Positions 12,601-22,094 of a DNA stretch of 64,000 nucleotides are shown piece after piece. Both the position numbers and the translations under genes were made by a program. Numbering within the stretch: position 1 is the first letter of the stretch; each line of letters starts with the position of its first letter. The notes beneath the pieces were generated by a model. The model was not told where the DNA came from. It was given only the letters and a program-made list of their open reading frames with translations, and did no database searches. The DNA comes from Nilaparvata lugens (Eukaryota; Arthropoda; Insecta; Hemiptera; Delphacidae). The stretch covers positions 60,946,553 to 61,010,552 of the forward strand of contig NC_052507.1 in assembly GCF_014356525.2 (NCBI RefSeq), in the 5' to 3' direction.

Positions 12601-13750
12601 AAAAATAACTAGGTCAATTAAATTGTAATCATAATAGGTAATATGACTTTTTCTACTCAATAATAACCTGAATGGATTTTGTTGAAGAAATAGATGTTTT
12701 TTTAAGTTTTTATTTCAGTAAATTGTCAGAGATTGGCTAATGAATCCGATGAAATTTTCTTTGCAACTAACTGAAGAAGAGAAGCAAGCTAGGAAGAACC
12801 CTAGTGGTATCCTAACTAGCAGTTAATTACTTTGACAACTAGTAGCATGTAACCAACAGTAGATTACTTTTATTCAAATACAGTACAGTACCTGATTGAA
12901 AATTATTGTAACACGCACAGAATTTCAATTCAATTATAATTTGTCTCATCATTCCTTAGTTGGTTATTTAATAGTTCTAGACTAGATTATTCATTGAATT
13001 TATCAATATTCCAATGAATTTTGTATAAGCTAATTGGATGAAAAAAGGAATACATATTATTATTTGAAATCGATTATAACAAAATCTTTACATGGAACCA
13101 TGAGAGGTTTGACAAGTAGAGAAAGAATTGAAATTAATTTGAATTTCAATCATAAAACCTTTAGAATTTGAAGCAATGTTTTTTTAAAATACATTTTTTT
13201 TTAATCTTCATCAATTTTCACATATTTTAAGTATATTAAAGAATTGTTCTACTAATTTTTTTTACAAACAGAATACAGAATAATTAATAGTTTTCCTTTG
13301 ATAAAACAAAATATTTCTTGAAAAAGTAGCCTACAAATTGAGTGAAGTTGTAGGGAAGAGAGATTAATCGGTTTGTTTTTCAACCATATTTGCCCAAATA
13401 CTATAATAATAATTATTAGGGATGTAATAGACCCCAAAAGACCTATAACATTATAAACTCATAAAATATGAACAGTATGAAGAATATGAATATCGAGTAA
13501 AAGCAAGCACCAAAAATGACATCTATTGGCTAATATAATCTACAGTTACTTTATCTCTGATATAGTAACTGTAATAATATTCTAGTTTTTTTTTTATAAA
13601 ATCTAGTTCTGGTAGTTACTCACTAGGTGTTCCAGGTTTCCTTTCTGGATCGCCATCATGATGATGCGGTCTAGGAATAGCTGTCACACAGGCAGCCACC
13701 AGCAGAACAGCTACAGACTGCATCAGCAACCTTTTAGCCGACAATCCCAT
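525..13750 (-). CDS. Tsf1: Transferrin-1, spliced gene, ten exons visible, 3' end off the window
   Basis: Secreted iron-binding transferrin of insect haemolymph, involved in iron transport and in withholding iron from microbes. The minus-strand exons are 13624-13750, 8749-8851, 8021-8160, 6922-7055, 5804-5948, 4576-4733, 3366-3535, 2119-2273, 1010-1253 and 525-685. Splice phases join without a break, giving 512 codons plus one base; insect transferrins are usually 620-700 residues, so the C-terminal part is missing to the left. Residues 1-24 look like a signal peptide. The N-lobe shows the anion-binding motif [12 protein letters not shown] (T154, R158) and likely iron ligands D95, Y128 and Y242; the vertebrate histidine ligand is not evident, as is usual in insect Tsf1. 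The second lobe begins around exon 9. Start chosen at the Met just before the hydrophobic stretch, about 78 bases below a plausible transcription start. Confidence 0.96.
1010..1253 (-). CDS. Tsf1: Tsf1 exon 9 (start of second lobe)
   Basis: Residues 378-458. Contains [20 protein letters not shown] and [19 protein letters not shown], then [18 protein letters not shown], the C-lobe counterpart of the N-lobe metal-binding region. Acceptor TTTCAG, donor GTGAGG; locally GC-rich compared with the introns. Confidence 0.96.
1369..1502 (+). mobile_element. Short 3' LINE or SINE-type insertion with 9-bp target duplication
   Basis: A 116-bp segment ending in an AATAAATAAATA tail (1378-1493) is flanked by AGAGGCGAT at 1369-1377 and 1494-1502. 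Tail plus duplication indicate reverse-transcription-mediated insertion of a 5'-truncated element. No coding sequence remains. It lies in Tsf1 intron 8 in antisense to the gene. Confidence 0.7.
1843..1940 (-). mobile_element. tRNA-derived SINE head with TTA-repeat tail
   Basis: On the minus strand the segment begins with an A-box-like TAGCCGAGTTG and contains a perfect B box GGTTCGAATCC, then runs straight into a (TTA)n tail at 1861-1843. Acceptor-stem pairing is absent and the anticodon arm is poor, so this is a SINE or retroposed tRNA relic rather than a working tRNA gene. Confidence 0.65.
2119..2273 (-). CDS. Tsf1: Tsf1 exon 8
   Basis: Residues 326-377. Starts by completing a Ser codon, then [27 protein letters not shown] and YSPKQYLEK. 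This is the inter-lobe region of the family. Acceptor TTGAACAG, donor GTAGGT. The exon is split over frames and has no start codon, so it is easily missed by ORF calling. Confidence 0.9.
2647..2676. repeat. Short CA microsatellite
   Basis: Interrupted (CA)n tract within Tsf1 intron 7, with no wider element boundaries evident around it. Confidence 0.8.
2968..3228 (+). repeat. Interspersed repeat R1, copy 1
   Basis: Begins ACTAGTAGGTAACTCATGCT and contains CTCCGCAAGGG and AGTTCAGACGTGATGATGCG. The same blocks recur at about 54.73, 55.81 and 58.01 kb, always in plus orientation and ending near a GTGTATAAGCCA-like motif. The style resembles the 3' ends of RTE-type LINEs, but the class is not proven. 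Confidence 0.7.
3366..3535 (-). CDS. Tsf1: Tsf1 exon 7, followed by a GC donor
   Basis: Residues 270-325. Contains [10 protein letters not shown] and [12 protein letters not shown], conserved in insect transferrins. The exon must end at 3366 because exon 8 joins in frame only there; the intron then begins GCAAGA rather than GT. Reading past this point meets a stop within about ten codons, so the GC donor is needed for the gene to stay open. Confidence 0.92.
3671..3745 (-). mobile_element. Penelope-like end with hammerhead-type core
   Basis: Minus strand 3737-3702 shows a degenerate core TTGAAAA, a stem II GACC/GGTC around an 8-base loop, then GAAA followed by the palindrome CTAG and TC. Downstream comes AAAAAAGGGTACT, the tail shared with other copies in this window. 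Not inside an ORF; lies in Tsf1 intron 6. Confidence 0.6.
4231..4495. mobile_element. Inverted pair of Penelope-like ends, each with a hammerhead-type core
   Basis: Arms of about 80 bases (4231-4312 and 4414-4495) are near-perfect inverted copies. Each reads, outward, TTGATAATGACAT, then AGCCGAAACATG, then TTTTAAAAAGGGTACTTGG. The central 100 bases are AT-rich. The layout is head to head, as if two element ends were joined. Confidence 0.75.
4576..4733 (-). CDS. Tsf1: Tsf1 exon 6 (second tyrosine ligand)
   Basis: Residues 217-269. Cysteine-rich [13 protein letters not shown] followed by [10 protein letters not shown], where Y242 is the expected second tyrosine ligand, then [12 protein letters not shown]. 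No histidine occurs where the vertebrate fourth ligand would fall. Acceptor TTTTCAG, donor GTGAGT, phase 0. Confidence 0.95.
5396..5693 (+). repeat. 61-bp tandem repeat, about 4.8 copies
   Basis: Unit with the core TTTCTGAGGAACCACTATGG and ATAATGCTCATTTATGG. The central copies are identical or nearly so, the first and last are diverged. Lies in intron 5 of Tsf1; no coding frame is kept. Confidence 0.95.
5804..5948 (-). CDS. Tsf1: Tsf1 exon 5
   Basis: Residues 169-216. Reads from [10 protein letters not shown] through [18 protein letters not shown], matching the conserved transferrin segment in which FF, the Cys and the P of the hinge region recur. Acceptor TTGCAG, donor GTAAGT; leaves one base for the next exon. 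Confidence 0.94.
6192..6298. mobile_element. Small inverted pair of Penelope-like tails
   Basis: 6192-6215 and 6243-6268 are inverted copies of a segment with AGTAC and ATTTATATTTTTATTTA; the right arm follows TTTAAAAGGGTACTGAG and runs into AGTAGCCCTGATGAAAAAAA. The tail matches 4480-4525. The hammerhead-like part has been lost. Confidence 0.55.
6922..7055 (-). CDS. Tsf1: Tsf1 exon 4 (anion-binding motif)
   Basis: Residues 124-168. Carries [10 protein letters not shown] with the likely tyrosine ligand Y128, then [18 protein letters not shown], the carbonate-binding Thr/Arg motif and the most diagnostic transferrin signature in the gene. Acceptor TTTACAG, donor GTAATT; ends in phase 0. Confidence 0.96.
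7278..7392 (-). mobile_element. tRNA-related SINE family S2, 3' part
   Basis: The minus strand contains CTGTTTACCCTGTTGTC, GAAGTCTTCGGGGTGATTT and ACAGCATTTAATTTGGAT, shared with the fuller copy near 10.2 kb. The tRNA-like head is missing. Located in Tsf1 intron 3. Confidence 0.6.
8021..8160 (-). CDS. Tsf1: Tsf1 exon 3
   Basis: Residues 77-123. Contains [13 protein letters not shown], the region of the N-lobe aspartate iron ligand (D95 by alignment from memory with LDAGLVYDA of vertebrate transferrins). Acceptor ACATAG, donor GTGAGT; ends in phase 1. Confidence 0.93.
8749..8851 (-). CDS. Tsf1: Tsf1 exon 2
   Basis: Residues 43-76, containing [20 protein letters not shown], which resembles the start of the transferrin N-lobe with its first conserved cysteines. 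Acceptor TTTTCAG and donor GTAAAT frame the exon; a Thr codon is split with exon 1 and an Arg codon with exon 3. Confidence 0.93.
8899..8977 (+). repeat. 40-bp direct duplication
   Basis: Two adjacent copies (8899-8938, 8939-8977) of a unit containing GGATATGACACCTAAT and GAATTAATCCATCAGT, differing at a few positions. Within intron 1 of Tsf1. Confidence 0.85.
10183..10372 (-). mobile_element. tRNA-related SINE family S2, fuller copy
   Basis: On the minus strand a B-box-like GTGTTCGATTCCC near 10350 leads into CTGTTAACCCTGTTGTC and TCTTCGGGGTGATTTACAG, then a second copy of the CTTCGGGATGATTTACAG block, then a TAATAATAATTA tail. The duplicated 3' block is absent from the copy at 7.3 kb. Confidence 0.65.
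11150..11700 (+). repeat. Pyrimidine-rich low-complexity tract
   Basis: Long stretches of CT repeats and TTTCTCTCTC on the plus strand. Reading frames here consist of simple Ser, Leu and Phe runs (or Arg/Lys on the other strand) and are not taken as genes. Confidence 0.8.
11925..12045 (-). mobile_element. Retroelement 3' end fragment R3, copy 1
   Basis: On the minus strand GGGGAAGAAACAGTTTTGGG is followed by CAACAGG-type sequence, TTGGTCCTTCCCC and, further on, a TAAATAAATAAA tail. A matching plus-strand copy lies at 26155-26250. Probably the 3' UTR of a LINE. Confidence 0.5.
13624..13750 (-). CDS. Tsf1: Tsf1 exon 1 (signal peptide)
   Basis: Encodes residues 1-42, starting [20 protein letters not shown], a typical secretory signal with cleavage expected near residue 24. 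The predicted mature N-terminus is rich in Pro, His and charged residues ([18 protein letters not shown]). Donor GTGAGT follows at 13623, phase 1. Upstream in-frame codons lie in the 5' UTR and TATA region, so the longer reading is not favoured. Confidence 0.93.
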
Positions 13751-13827
13751 TTCGGCAAAATTTGAAGTTCGACTGGAGAAGCTACCTGGTTGAAATCTTC
13801 TCTGCGAATGCAACATCAACAATGCGC

Positions 13828-13853
13828 TGAGTTCGGTGAGATTCCTATTTATA
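13828..13853 (-). promoter_or_regulatory. Tsf1: Tsf1 core promoter: TATA box and likely start site
   Basis: The minus strand has TATAAATA at 13853-13846, and an initiator-like TCAGCG about 25 bases downstream (A at about 13828). This would give a 5' UTR of about 78 bases before the chosen Met. Inferred from spacing only. Confidence 0.6.
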
Positions 13854-13900
13854 AGCATGATAGTAGATGAGGTGAAGTGGAGAGGAAGCTCACAGTTGGA

Positions 13901-13919
13901 GGGGATTCAAGGGATTTAC
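13901..13919. promoter_or_regulatory. NF-kappaB-like half-matches upstream of Tsf1
   Basis: Two adjacent G-rich motifs, GGGGATTCAA and GGGATTTACA, lie about 50-65 bases upstream of the TATA box. They match the GGGRNNYYYY pattern of insect kappaB sites only in part. Insect Tsf1 genes are known to be immune-inducible, which makes the position suggestive, but short motifs occur by chance. Confidence 0.25.
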
Positions 13920-14239
13920 AGTGGAGTTTTTTATCTTTTCTGCTTCTCTTTAAATCTTTGTTTTCTCTGTTTTATCATCTGTTCCTTCTTCTCTCATCTT
14001 TTAACCTTAGAGCTATTATCTCTATTTTATCTGTTCCTCTGTTGTTCTCTTCTTGTAATCTTTCTGGTAATGCACCATCCATCAAATATATGTTGCTGTT
14101 TTCCTCATATTATCTCAAATTATCCGACCTTGCAATGATTGACTTGGATGAACCGTACAACCCTTCCAACTGTGGACTATGGATCACATTGTTTTCAGGG
14201 GATAATTTATGTTCTGCCGTGTGCGAAAGCGATTAAAGT

Positions 14240-17200
14240 TTTAAAAAGAGCACAAGATTACTGTCTGTGTCGTTTCCATTGAATACACAGTTTACAAACA
14301 AATATAATTTGATTGTATGGTATCATCTTAGATATATTACATATCTAAGAAGATTGAACATTTTTCTATTTTAGGTTTTATTTCAACAGAAATAAAAGTG
14401 TGAATATTCTTTGAAAAAACATTTAGAGGATTTTTAATATCTAATTTAAAATAAGATAATGATATTAATTCATTCATTTCTTTTATTTTTTGTTGAATTC
14501 GTAGTTTATTCAACAGATATAAAAAAATTGTAAACATAGAAAATAACAGTTTTTCTAGTAATATTTCCTTGAAAATATCATTGCTATTATCTACAAAGAA
14601 TAATCTATTCTACTGGTGACACCCAATCTTTCTTTAGCAGGAATTTGTATTTCCTGTTCAAATCAACTTTGCCAAATGTTTTTTATGTAATGTATATTCA
14701 AAAAAATAGTAATACATTTGTGTTTTTTTTTTCATTTTTTATCGTGAGAAAATTACACAATTCTCTGTTATTCACAAAAACTGATAAATACAATAAATTG
14801 AGAATTTGACCTGCAGAGTTCAATTGCATATCAAAAATATTCAGAAATGATTGTTTGGGTCAACTAGACTATGCAATTAAGGAAAAAGCTATTGTATTAA
14901 CTGATTACCTTATCATACCTTAGCATACACCAAATGTGTGAAAATTACTACCGTATCAATTATCATCTATCTCCATTATTAATTGACTGTCTTTTATATT
15001 AAAATATAATATAGTGGGGTGATGCAATTTTCCCACCACCTTTAATGCATGGTGTATTCAATATTCAACCTTATTCTTGTGTTATGATAATTTATAATTT
15101 TCATTTCAAAATTATGAATATTCCTGTCTGTTGTGGACGAACAAATTTATTCCACATCAAATACGGTATTTAAGAAATCTTCGAATGTTCCTTTCCAAAA
15201 CCAGTATAGACATACTCACATACTGTGTCAAAAATTGTTATAGTTGTCAATGACAATTTGTAATTGTAGGGGACCTAGGAATGAGCTAATAAATAATTAT
15301 TATGAAAAATTAGCAATTATATTTCTCTGCCAGGCACTATTTTTTGGTGATTGAATGTTTATAAAATAATTATTATAATTGAACTTGTATAAATCCAGTT
15401 AATTCACCAAGAAAATAGCCCTGGATTTCATTTTTTGAAAAGTGTTAATTGTCATCAATTAGAAACTCTTGGCTCCTCTCGTGATGAACTGACTAGACCT
15501 ATTCAATATCTTGGCTTTCCAATAATCGAAAGGATATTCTTAATTTTTTTTCCAATAACAAACGGTTATACATTCAAACTCGGCTGATTTGTTTACAAGT
15601 CAACTTTATTCCATCGTGATTCATTTCTAATTTCATCTTAATGGTGTTTAATAGTAAAAATTTAACATGTTAAATTCATTGAATAGTTAGCTATATTTCC
15701 AACTATTATGTATTATTGATGTAAAGATATTTACCAGTAAAGGTATTTAGGCCTAATTTAATCTGAATATATTAAGCAATCTAATCTAGAATAATAATTA
15801 TTAATAAAACAATATTGTTGATCCTTCGCTGTATTTGAGAGAACTTCTAAAGATGTATGATTACATACAGATCAGAACTTATTTATTACTTTTTATCTCA
15901 ATTTTCATTCTTTTAGGTACAAAGATTGTCGATGCTCCTGTATCAAAGTATTTTTTCAATTTATGCCATCTACTGACCAGAAATTATGGAGTACTTTTAA
16001 TCTCAACTGAAACACTTAACCCAACTTTGTTGAAGCTCTCTGCTTCTGTATTTGACTTGGGCTTTCTCTCCAGTCAACACAATCACTTTCTCTCGGTTCA
16101 CCTTACTATTAGGCCGCTCAAGATAATAGATAACACACTACTTATTACATTATCACCCAATACGTTGGATAATTAATGAATGATCCAACCATGTACTTGT
16201 AACTTGTAGGCCTTTATTTAGTGTGTATTCAAATGAGCCCGCCCAAAGAAAGTGAAACAATAAATTTTAATAAGATCGAGTGTGAAGTCCCTCTTTGATT
16301 ACGATAGCATAACATGTACCGGTATCAACATTGATTAGCATAACATAACAAGTATCGGTATCTCTTTGTCTGGGTGTAACGGTTGATGATATAGAGGTAC
16401 CATTGAAACGGTGGGTCTGTCTTCCTATTGGGTGAACCTATTGATCGGCGATTTTGATTTGTTGATTGATTTAATTATCAAAACAATGTAGGAGAGCTTC
16501 CACTCAAGAAGAAAAACAAGAAGAGAAGGTAAACAAGTAAGAGCAATGAATACAAGAGAAAGATGTATAGGAAGCCTGTCAACCGTCGCGTACCTATTTT
16601 TTATTTGTAAGAATATTGTAGTTTATGTATGGAAAAATTGTAGATTAATTAAATTATGCATTTGTACATCACTTATCATTAGTATTGGGAAAAATAATAA
16701 TAATTATATATTTATTCATAAGAAGTCTTTGGGGTGATTAACAGCATACAATTTGATTCCATCTATTAATAATAGTAATAATTATTTTTATTCTACAAAA
16801 CAATGTATTTCTATGATAGAATAATTTATAATTTCCAAGAAATCTATTGTGTAGAATTATTGAGTGCAGAATGTTCAATTAAATAATATTCAAAGGCAAA
16901 ATTTCAGAAGAAAGAGAGAAAGACCAATAGATTGTGTATTTGAAAGGCCAATAGATAGGTGGGTAAATGAAGTGAGAGACGATCTCCAAAAAATGGGATG
17001 TAGAGAGTGGAGACAAAAGACAGAGTGTGGAGAGGCTCTCCACTGTAGTGAAGGCGTCAAAGTTCTTATTGAGATAACTGTAATGATAAAAAAATGTATT
17101 ATGATTCATAAAAATAGCATTCTTAACAGAATAATAACTATCTTCATTATTTTCAAAATATGACATTTGAGTGTTGTGGAGAGAATAAATATTATTAAAC

Positions 17201-17660
17201 TATGGAAACTCTGAAACAATTTGTTATTATGTTGATTTGTAGCATTTCTCGTTGCCAAGAAAGCTCTGTACCAATTCATATATTTTTGTATGCAGGTAGA
17301 TGTTCTTGATCTTCTGAATTTCAATCCTGTATCGTGAGTAATATCGTGTAAGTTACATTTGTTCAATGATACTGATCTTTCAAAAACTTCCATTCAATGT
17401 TTGTTCAACTCCTTACAATCTTTGAAGAGATATTATGCTAATGTTTCTATATATTTTTTCTTCTCATAATTCCTTGATGATCTAGACTTATGCCCAGTTT
17501 TTAGATCTCTTGAGACTGTAAAAAAAAACATTGTAGTACCTGCTCTAAAAATTTATTTAAATGTGACTGTACGTATTCCAAATATTTGAATTCAAATTCT
17601 GTTTTGTATTTATACTGAATACTTAACAGAATCATTGATAAATGAAGTATTTCAACAGAA
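14240..17660. other. No recognisable gene or element
   Basis: AT-rich sequence upstream of Tsf1. Reading frames up to 113 codons occur (for example 15835-16176 on the plus strand, beginning with a hydrophobic stretch), but they show no family resemblance, conserved composition or splice context. Confidence 0.6.
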
Positions 17661-17661
17661 T

Positions 17662-18120
17662 GTCGTGAGTGAATTCAAATAAACAAGAATTTCCAAGATT
17701 TTTTTTATTTATTATTTATAAATTAATATAAATATCATTAGTTATCTGACTTATCTGATCTGTTTTATTTATTATTGTCTATTGTATTTGTTGTACCTGT
17801 GCAATTTATTGTATGTTTCTTCAATGTGAATATTGTAACTTGGCTATATGTACCGTAACTTCTATGTTCAACTGGCCCAATAAAAACTTGAGAATATATT
17901 TTGATACTTTCAAATGCTGTATTTTAGCTCTTGGAGTAGGCTGATTCTCAACAAAATAAACTGAGTTTTCCTACGGTACAGCTGCTACAGAAATTATTTC
18001 CATCCTTCGACTTTTAGTTTCCTGCAATCTAATAAATAAATAATGATGGTTATATTAATTTATAAATCATAGATAAATAAATTTCTTGAAAATTCCTGTT
18101 TATTTGAATTCACTCACGAT
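17662..18120. mobile_element. MITE or small DNA transposon with long terminal inverted repeats
   Basis: The left end TCGTGAGTGAATTCAAAT at 17663 is mirrored by ATTTGAATTCACTCACGA at 18102-18119, and the similarity runs inward for about 70 bases with gaps. The interior contains a polyadenylation-like AATAAAAACTTG near 17880 but no transposase. Confidence 0.7.
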
Positions 18121-18471
18121 ATAATAATTAACTGGAGTAGTCAATGTTATAAATTTAGATATTTTAGGTTATTTAATTAAAATTTTATAAATAAATTTTG
18201 AGTTTGGGGAATTTCCACGAACATGCATGAAAATTTGTTTTCTATTGTGAGCTTCATTTTAAACTGTTAGCATTTCATATAAATAGCATTCATAGCCTAC
18301 TTCCCATTCAACCAATTCTGACACTTGAGAATGATTCTCACTTATATAAAATCATTCCAGGAAGTATTTTCCTGAACTGCACTCTTTTATTTGAGCTTGA
18401 CAATCCCATTTTACTAGAGGAAATAGCAGGAAACTAAAAGTCGAAGGTTGGAAATAATTTTTGTGACAGCT
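17980..18471. repeat. Second inverted repeat overlapping the MITE
   Basis: Arms 17980-18025 and 18426-18471 are inverted copies of a segment containing GCAGGAAACTAAAAGTCGAA. One arm lies inside the 17662-18120 element and the other outside, so insertion or rearrangement events overlap here. Confidence 0.7.
18246..18341 (-). repeat. Hairpin family H, copy a
   Basis: Imperfect hairpin of about 95 bases bounded by GTGAGCTTC and GATTCTCAC, with AAACTGTTAGCATTTC on one arm and AATTCTGACACTT on the other. The asymmetric loop ACTTCCCATTCAACCA identifies it as a minus-strand member of the family found in seven other places in this window. Confidence 0.7.
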
Positions 18472-18479
18472 ATATGAAA

Positions 18480-20355
18480 ACTCCATTGTATTTTGTAGAG
18501 AATCAGTCAACTTTGTATCCTTCCTTCAAAACATGCAAAATACAACTGCAAATCGCTTATTTTATTGTATACTTACAACCTTGTTCAACATCGATTATTT
18601 TTACGGCGTTGAATTTTATTTGCCGAGATATTGTTGGATTGAATGAGTTGAATGTTTTAAAAACCATTATTCGCACGACAAAACTACACCTTTAATGCTT
18701 ACCGCTTGGGTAGTTGAAACCAAAGTACAATGTAAATAAGTAAATATTAAAACAAATATTGTTTATTGTCAATAAACACTATAAATACAAAATACTACTC
18801 AAACGTCATTCTGCTCATCGTCATTATATTTTTTAGTGGTTGATATTCATGCATCAAGTTTCTCCATGTTCTATTAATCAACTTTCTTCAGGTTTTCTGA
18901 AGTTTCTTATAATCTCATAGTTGGAAAAAATGTACAATTTGTAAATTAATTTTACAACTAATGAACATTTCAAAATGTACGATGCATGTAGACCAATTTT
19001 GGTTCAACATTCTGTGACAATTATAGCGATTAGCACTAATTATTATATCCCAATGCACATCTTTAACAACATCCCAACCCTTATTAGCAACAATTTCCTA
19101 ATGCTAATTAGGATAACAATATCCTAAACATGCTGATCCATACAAGTGCAATGACTCCTGATTCGTTTTCTGCGGTCAGCTGTCTTCTTATTGCTCTGTG
19201 CTGCGGTCAACGACATCAAAACATGTTTCAGAATCATCAGAACATGTTTCATGTTTCAGTTCGAACCCTGCTTTATTTTGCTAGTTGGCCGAGTGCCAAA
19301 TCGCTCTGCAAGTGGGCTGGGTGATTTTGTGAAGTACGGCAGTAAATTGGGGTGTGCACACAGAAACACGTGTGAGGTCTGGTTTGATCCTTTGTTCTAC
19401 AAAAAATCACGTGGCGTCACTTCATCTACAAAAATGAGTAGATGAAACAATAAAATTGAAAAAATATATATAAAATACAAACTACACAATAAAAAAATCA
19501 AAAAACAAATTAGATAGACTAAACGTAGGCCTACTAAAGTGAATAATTACATAATTATTAAGATGGAAAGCCAGTTTAATTGTTTCATTTTTGTAATGCA
19601 ATACTTAAGCTTCACATTGAAAGAATAACATTTCAATTTGGAACACATAAGAAATTGTATCCTATAGAAAGATTATAAACAAAATTATTTTTTATAGAAA
19701 GATTATAATTAAATTGACAACCAATTTTTATAAATAAACTTATTAAAATATGAAACAAAATTTTTAAAATTTGAATAATTAGAAAATAGTATTTATTGAT
19801 CGTTATTTTTAGAATCATTCATAGATTCCACCTTAATTCTATATAATAATTATATAAAATTTTGTTTGTGGATTATTTTGTTGCCAAAAGGAAAGTCTCA
19901 ACGTTGAAAATGTGGTCATGTTAATTTATCCATCAACTTTTTTCAGCCTATCTCCTCTTCTTATTATAAGTCCCTTTTTATTATTCAATCCACTAACATA
20001 GCAGGAAAGTGATAAGCAACAATCATTATTGGTGTTAGTGCTCATGTATTATTGGTAAATTCATCTATCGTTTTTAGTGATAAATGTATAAATTACATTC
20101 ATCAAATTACTTATTACATAGATCAACGCTTTCCACGGTACAGAGTCAGTCTAGTTTTCTTTTAAGACTTTTCTTTGGAAAAACTTCTGAGAATTCTCAA
20201 TGTGATCAAGTTTTAATGTGATTTCTTGCACTCTGCTTGAAAAAAAAAACACGTAAACCATGCAACTATTGCAAGCTCATAAAATCAGTATGAAATGCAT
20301 AACTTACATCTTAATGATTTAAAGCTTTCCGCGGTGTCATTGAGATTGATAGAGA
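18480..20355. other. No recognisable gene
   Basis: AT-rich intergenic DNA. Short open frames at 18474, 19130 and 19191 have no visible family features. Confidence 0.55.
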
Positions 20356-20356
20356 C

Positions 20357-20444
20357 GAAGACTCAATCCAAACTGTCAGCATTCCTTAGAAATAACATCA
20401 TTGCTTACTATTCAATCAATGCTGACAGTTTGAAGTGAATGTTC
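20357..20444 (-). repeat. Hairpin family H, copy b
   Basis: AAACTGTCAGCATTCC at 20370 pairs with AATGCTGACAGTTT at 20418-20431; the 34-base loop holds AATAACATCATTGCTT. Outer bases GAAGACTC and GAATGTTC pair poorly. Confidence 0.8.
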
Positions 20445-20744
20445 ATTGTAAACATCAGCCAGAAGGTGGAAAGAGTTCGGAGATCAAAGATAATAATATA
20501 TATGGCGACTTTTCCTTGTTGAATAATTCATAGAATCTATTACGTTTTCTGTGAATCACAGTTTTTGTTCATTCAGAACGATATGGATATCGAATAAAAA
20601 TCAGTTGTATATACAGCATTACCTTCACCCCTCTACATAGATTACAAGGTTTTTGGGTCTTCACCAAAAAAATTATGCTTTCTCTGCAGATTTGTGTAGA
20701 CAGATTATGACGCTTGTCTATAATAATGTTATATTGAATTCCTT

Positions 20745-20881
20745 CCTAGCAGAGGGTAGTGCCGAGTACAGTAACTGTATTATCCAGTAACTATATTACT
20801 GGGTAATATAGTTACTGTATTGCCGAGTAATTAGAATACAGTCGTTAGTGTTCCAATTTCCTTGCACCACCCTCTGCTTGG
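20745..20881. mobile_element. Short MITE with imperfect terminal inverted repeats
   Basis: CCTAGCAGAGGGTAGTGC at the left is mirrored by GCACCACCCTCTGCTTGG at the right. The centre has its own perfect stem, AGTAACTATATTAC and GTAATATAGTTACT around TGG. Total length about 137 bp. Confidence 0.75.
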
Positions 20882-21775
20882 AAATAATTTACAAAAAAAA
20901 AAACAGTTTTTCTTTCATGTTTTCATGAAACATTTTTGTTACAGAATCTGTATCCACTGGTAACTCTTAAGGTCATTTATGGATAATGAAAAATAATCGT
21001 CTTAGGACATCGAAAAAAATAGAGAAGGAAGAATATATAAATAATTAGAGAAGGAGTGAAGAAGTATAAGTTGGATTCATTGTCTATTCTCAATAAATGA
21101 GGTAATGATATAATATGCAACACAGAAATAGATTACTTTATTGAAATAAAATAAATATCCTTCCACATACAGATTTAAATGTAAATGGCACTCATTTTCA
21201 ACCAATACAGACAACATAAATAAAGCAGTTCAACAGGGAGACCATTCATTACTTTATTCAAATAGATTTATGTGTGGTTACATTTTTGTTTAAGTAAATG
21301 ATAATAATAATAAAATTCTCAAATATAATAATTTGATTCACTTTAAACTGTTTAACCCATCCAGCGATCATTAACACCATTCCAAATTATATGAATTCAA
21401 CGATATTTCATTATGTCAATTTTTATCAAGTATAGTTGGAAATAATGTAGAGAATAATGTAGCCTATTGGTATAGGGATACGATTACCTACATTATCGTT
21501 CACATAGGAGAATAGTTTTACAGTACGGTATATTTACTGTGCATAACATTACTAATGTATTCATTTCAACATGGATTTAATTTCTTTAGAAGAATTCTTT
21601 TACAGTAGGCTATATTTTCTGTACTTGTAAGTTGAGCATAAAATTGATCCAAATAATACTAGCATTAAGTAGTGTTATCATGTTTTTGAGAGAGAGTGCA
21701 ACATTGTACATGTTTGAAACACCAACTTTTTTTGTAAAATTTATTCTGCACCAAATCTACACAGTATCCTCTACA

Positions 21776-21865
21776 GTGAGACTCACTCCAAACTGTCAGC
21801 ATTATTTGATAATAACATCAATGCTTCCAAGTCAACCAATATGCTGACAGTTCTAAGTGAATCAC
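21776..21865 (-). repeat. Hairpin family H, copy c (best preserved)
   Basis: Bounded by GTGAGACTCACT and AAGTGAATCAC, with arms CAAACTGTCAGCAT and ATGCTGACAGTTC. The loop contains AATAACATCAATGCTTCC. The outer ends also pair, giving a stem of about 30 pairs with bulges. Confidence 0.85.
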
Positions 21866-22094
21866 AAACAAAGCCACAACAAAGCATGATGTGCTTTTAC
21901 ATGGTCGATTATAATTATAGTCGACTTGCAAAGGGTCGATGCAAGATTTGCATAGCAGTTTGTAGTTCGCAGAAGAAAAAAGAGAGAAGACTAGAATGAA
22001 ATCTGCAAACCGGATTGGATTGGCTTTTGGCTAGCATTTGATCTGTTGAGAAGTGGATGGAAAAGTTTGCGATTATATCAATAAAAATAAGAAC

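Larger units (their letters stand above)
8852..13623 (-). other. Tsf1 intron 1 (4.8 kb)
   Basis: Large first intron separating the signal-peptide exon from the N-lobe. It contains a 40-bp duplication, a SINE near 10.2 kb, a pyrimidine-rich tract at 11.15-11.7 kb and a repeat fragment at 11.93 kb. No further exon or RNA gene is evident in it. Confidence 0.8.

Noticed and set aside
13877..14236. 119-codon plus-strand frame just upstream of Tsf1, divergent to it
   Set aside because: It lies in pyrimidine-rich sequence, encodes mostly Leu, Phe and Ser, and has no domain or splice context; it also covers the Tsf1 promoter.
15835..16176. 113-codon plus-strand frame with a hydrophobic start
   Set aside because: Looks like a possible secreted peptide, but composition follows the AT-rich background and nothing conserved is visible.
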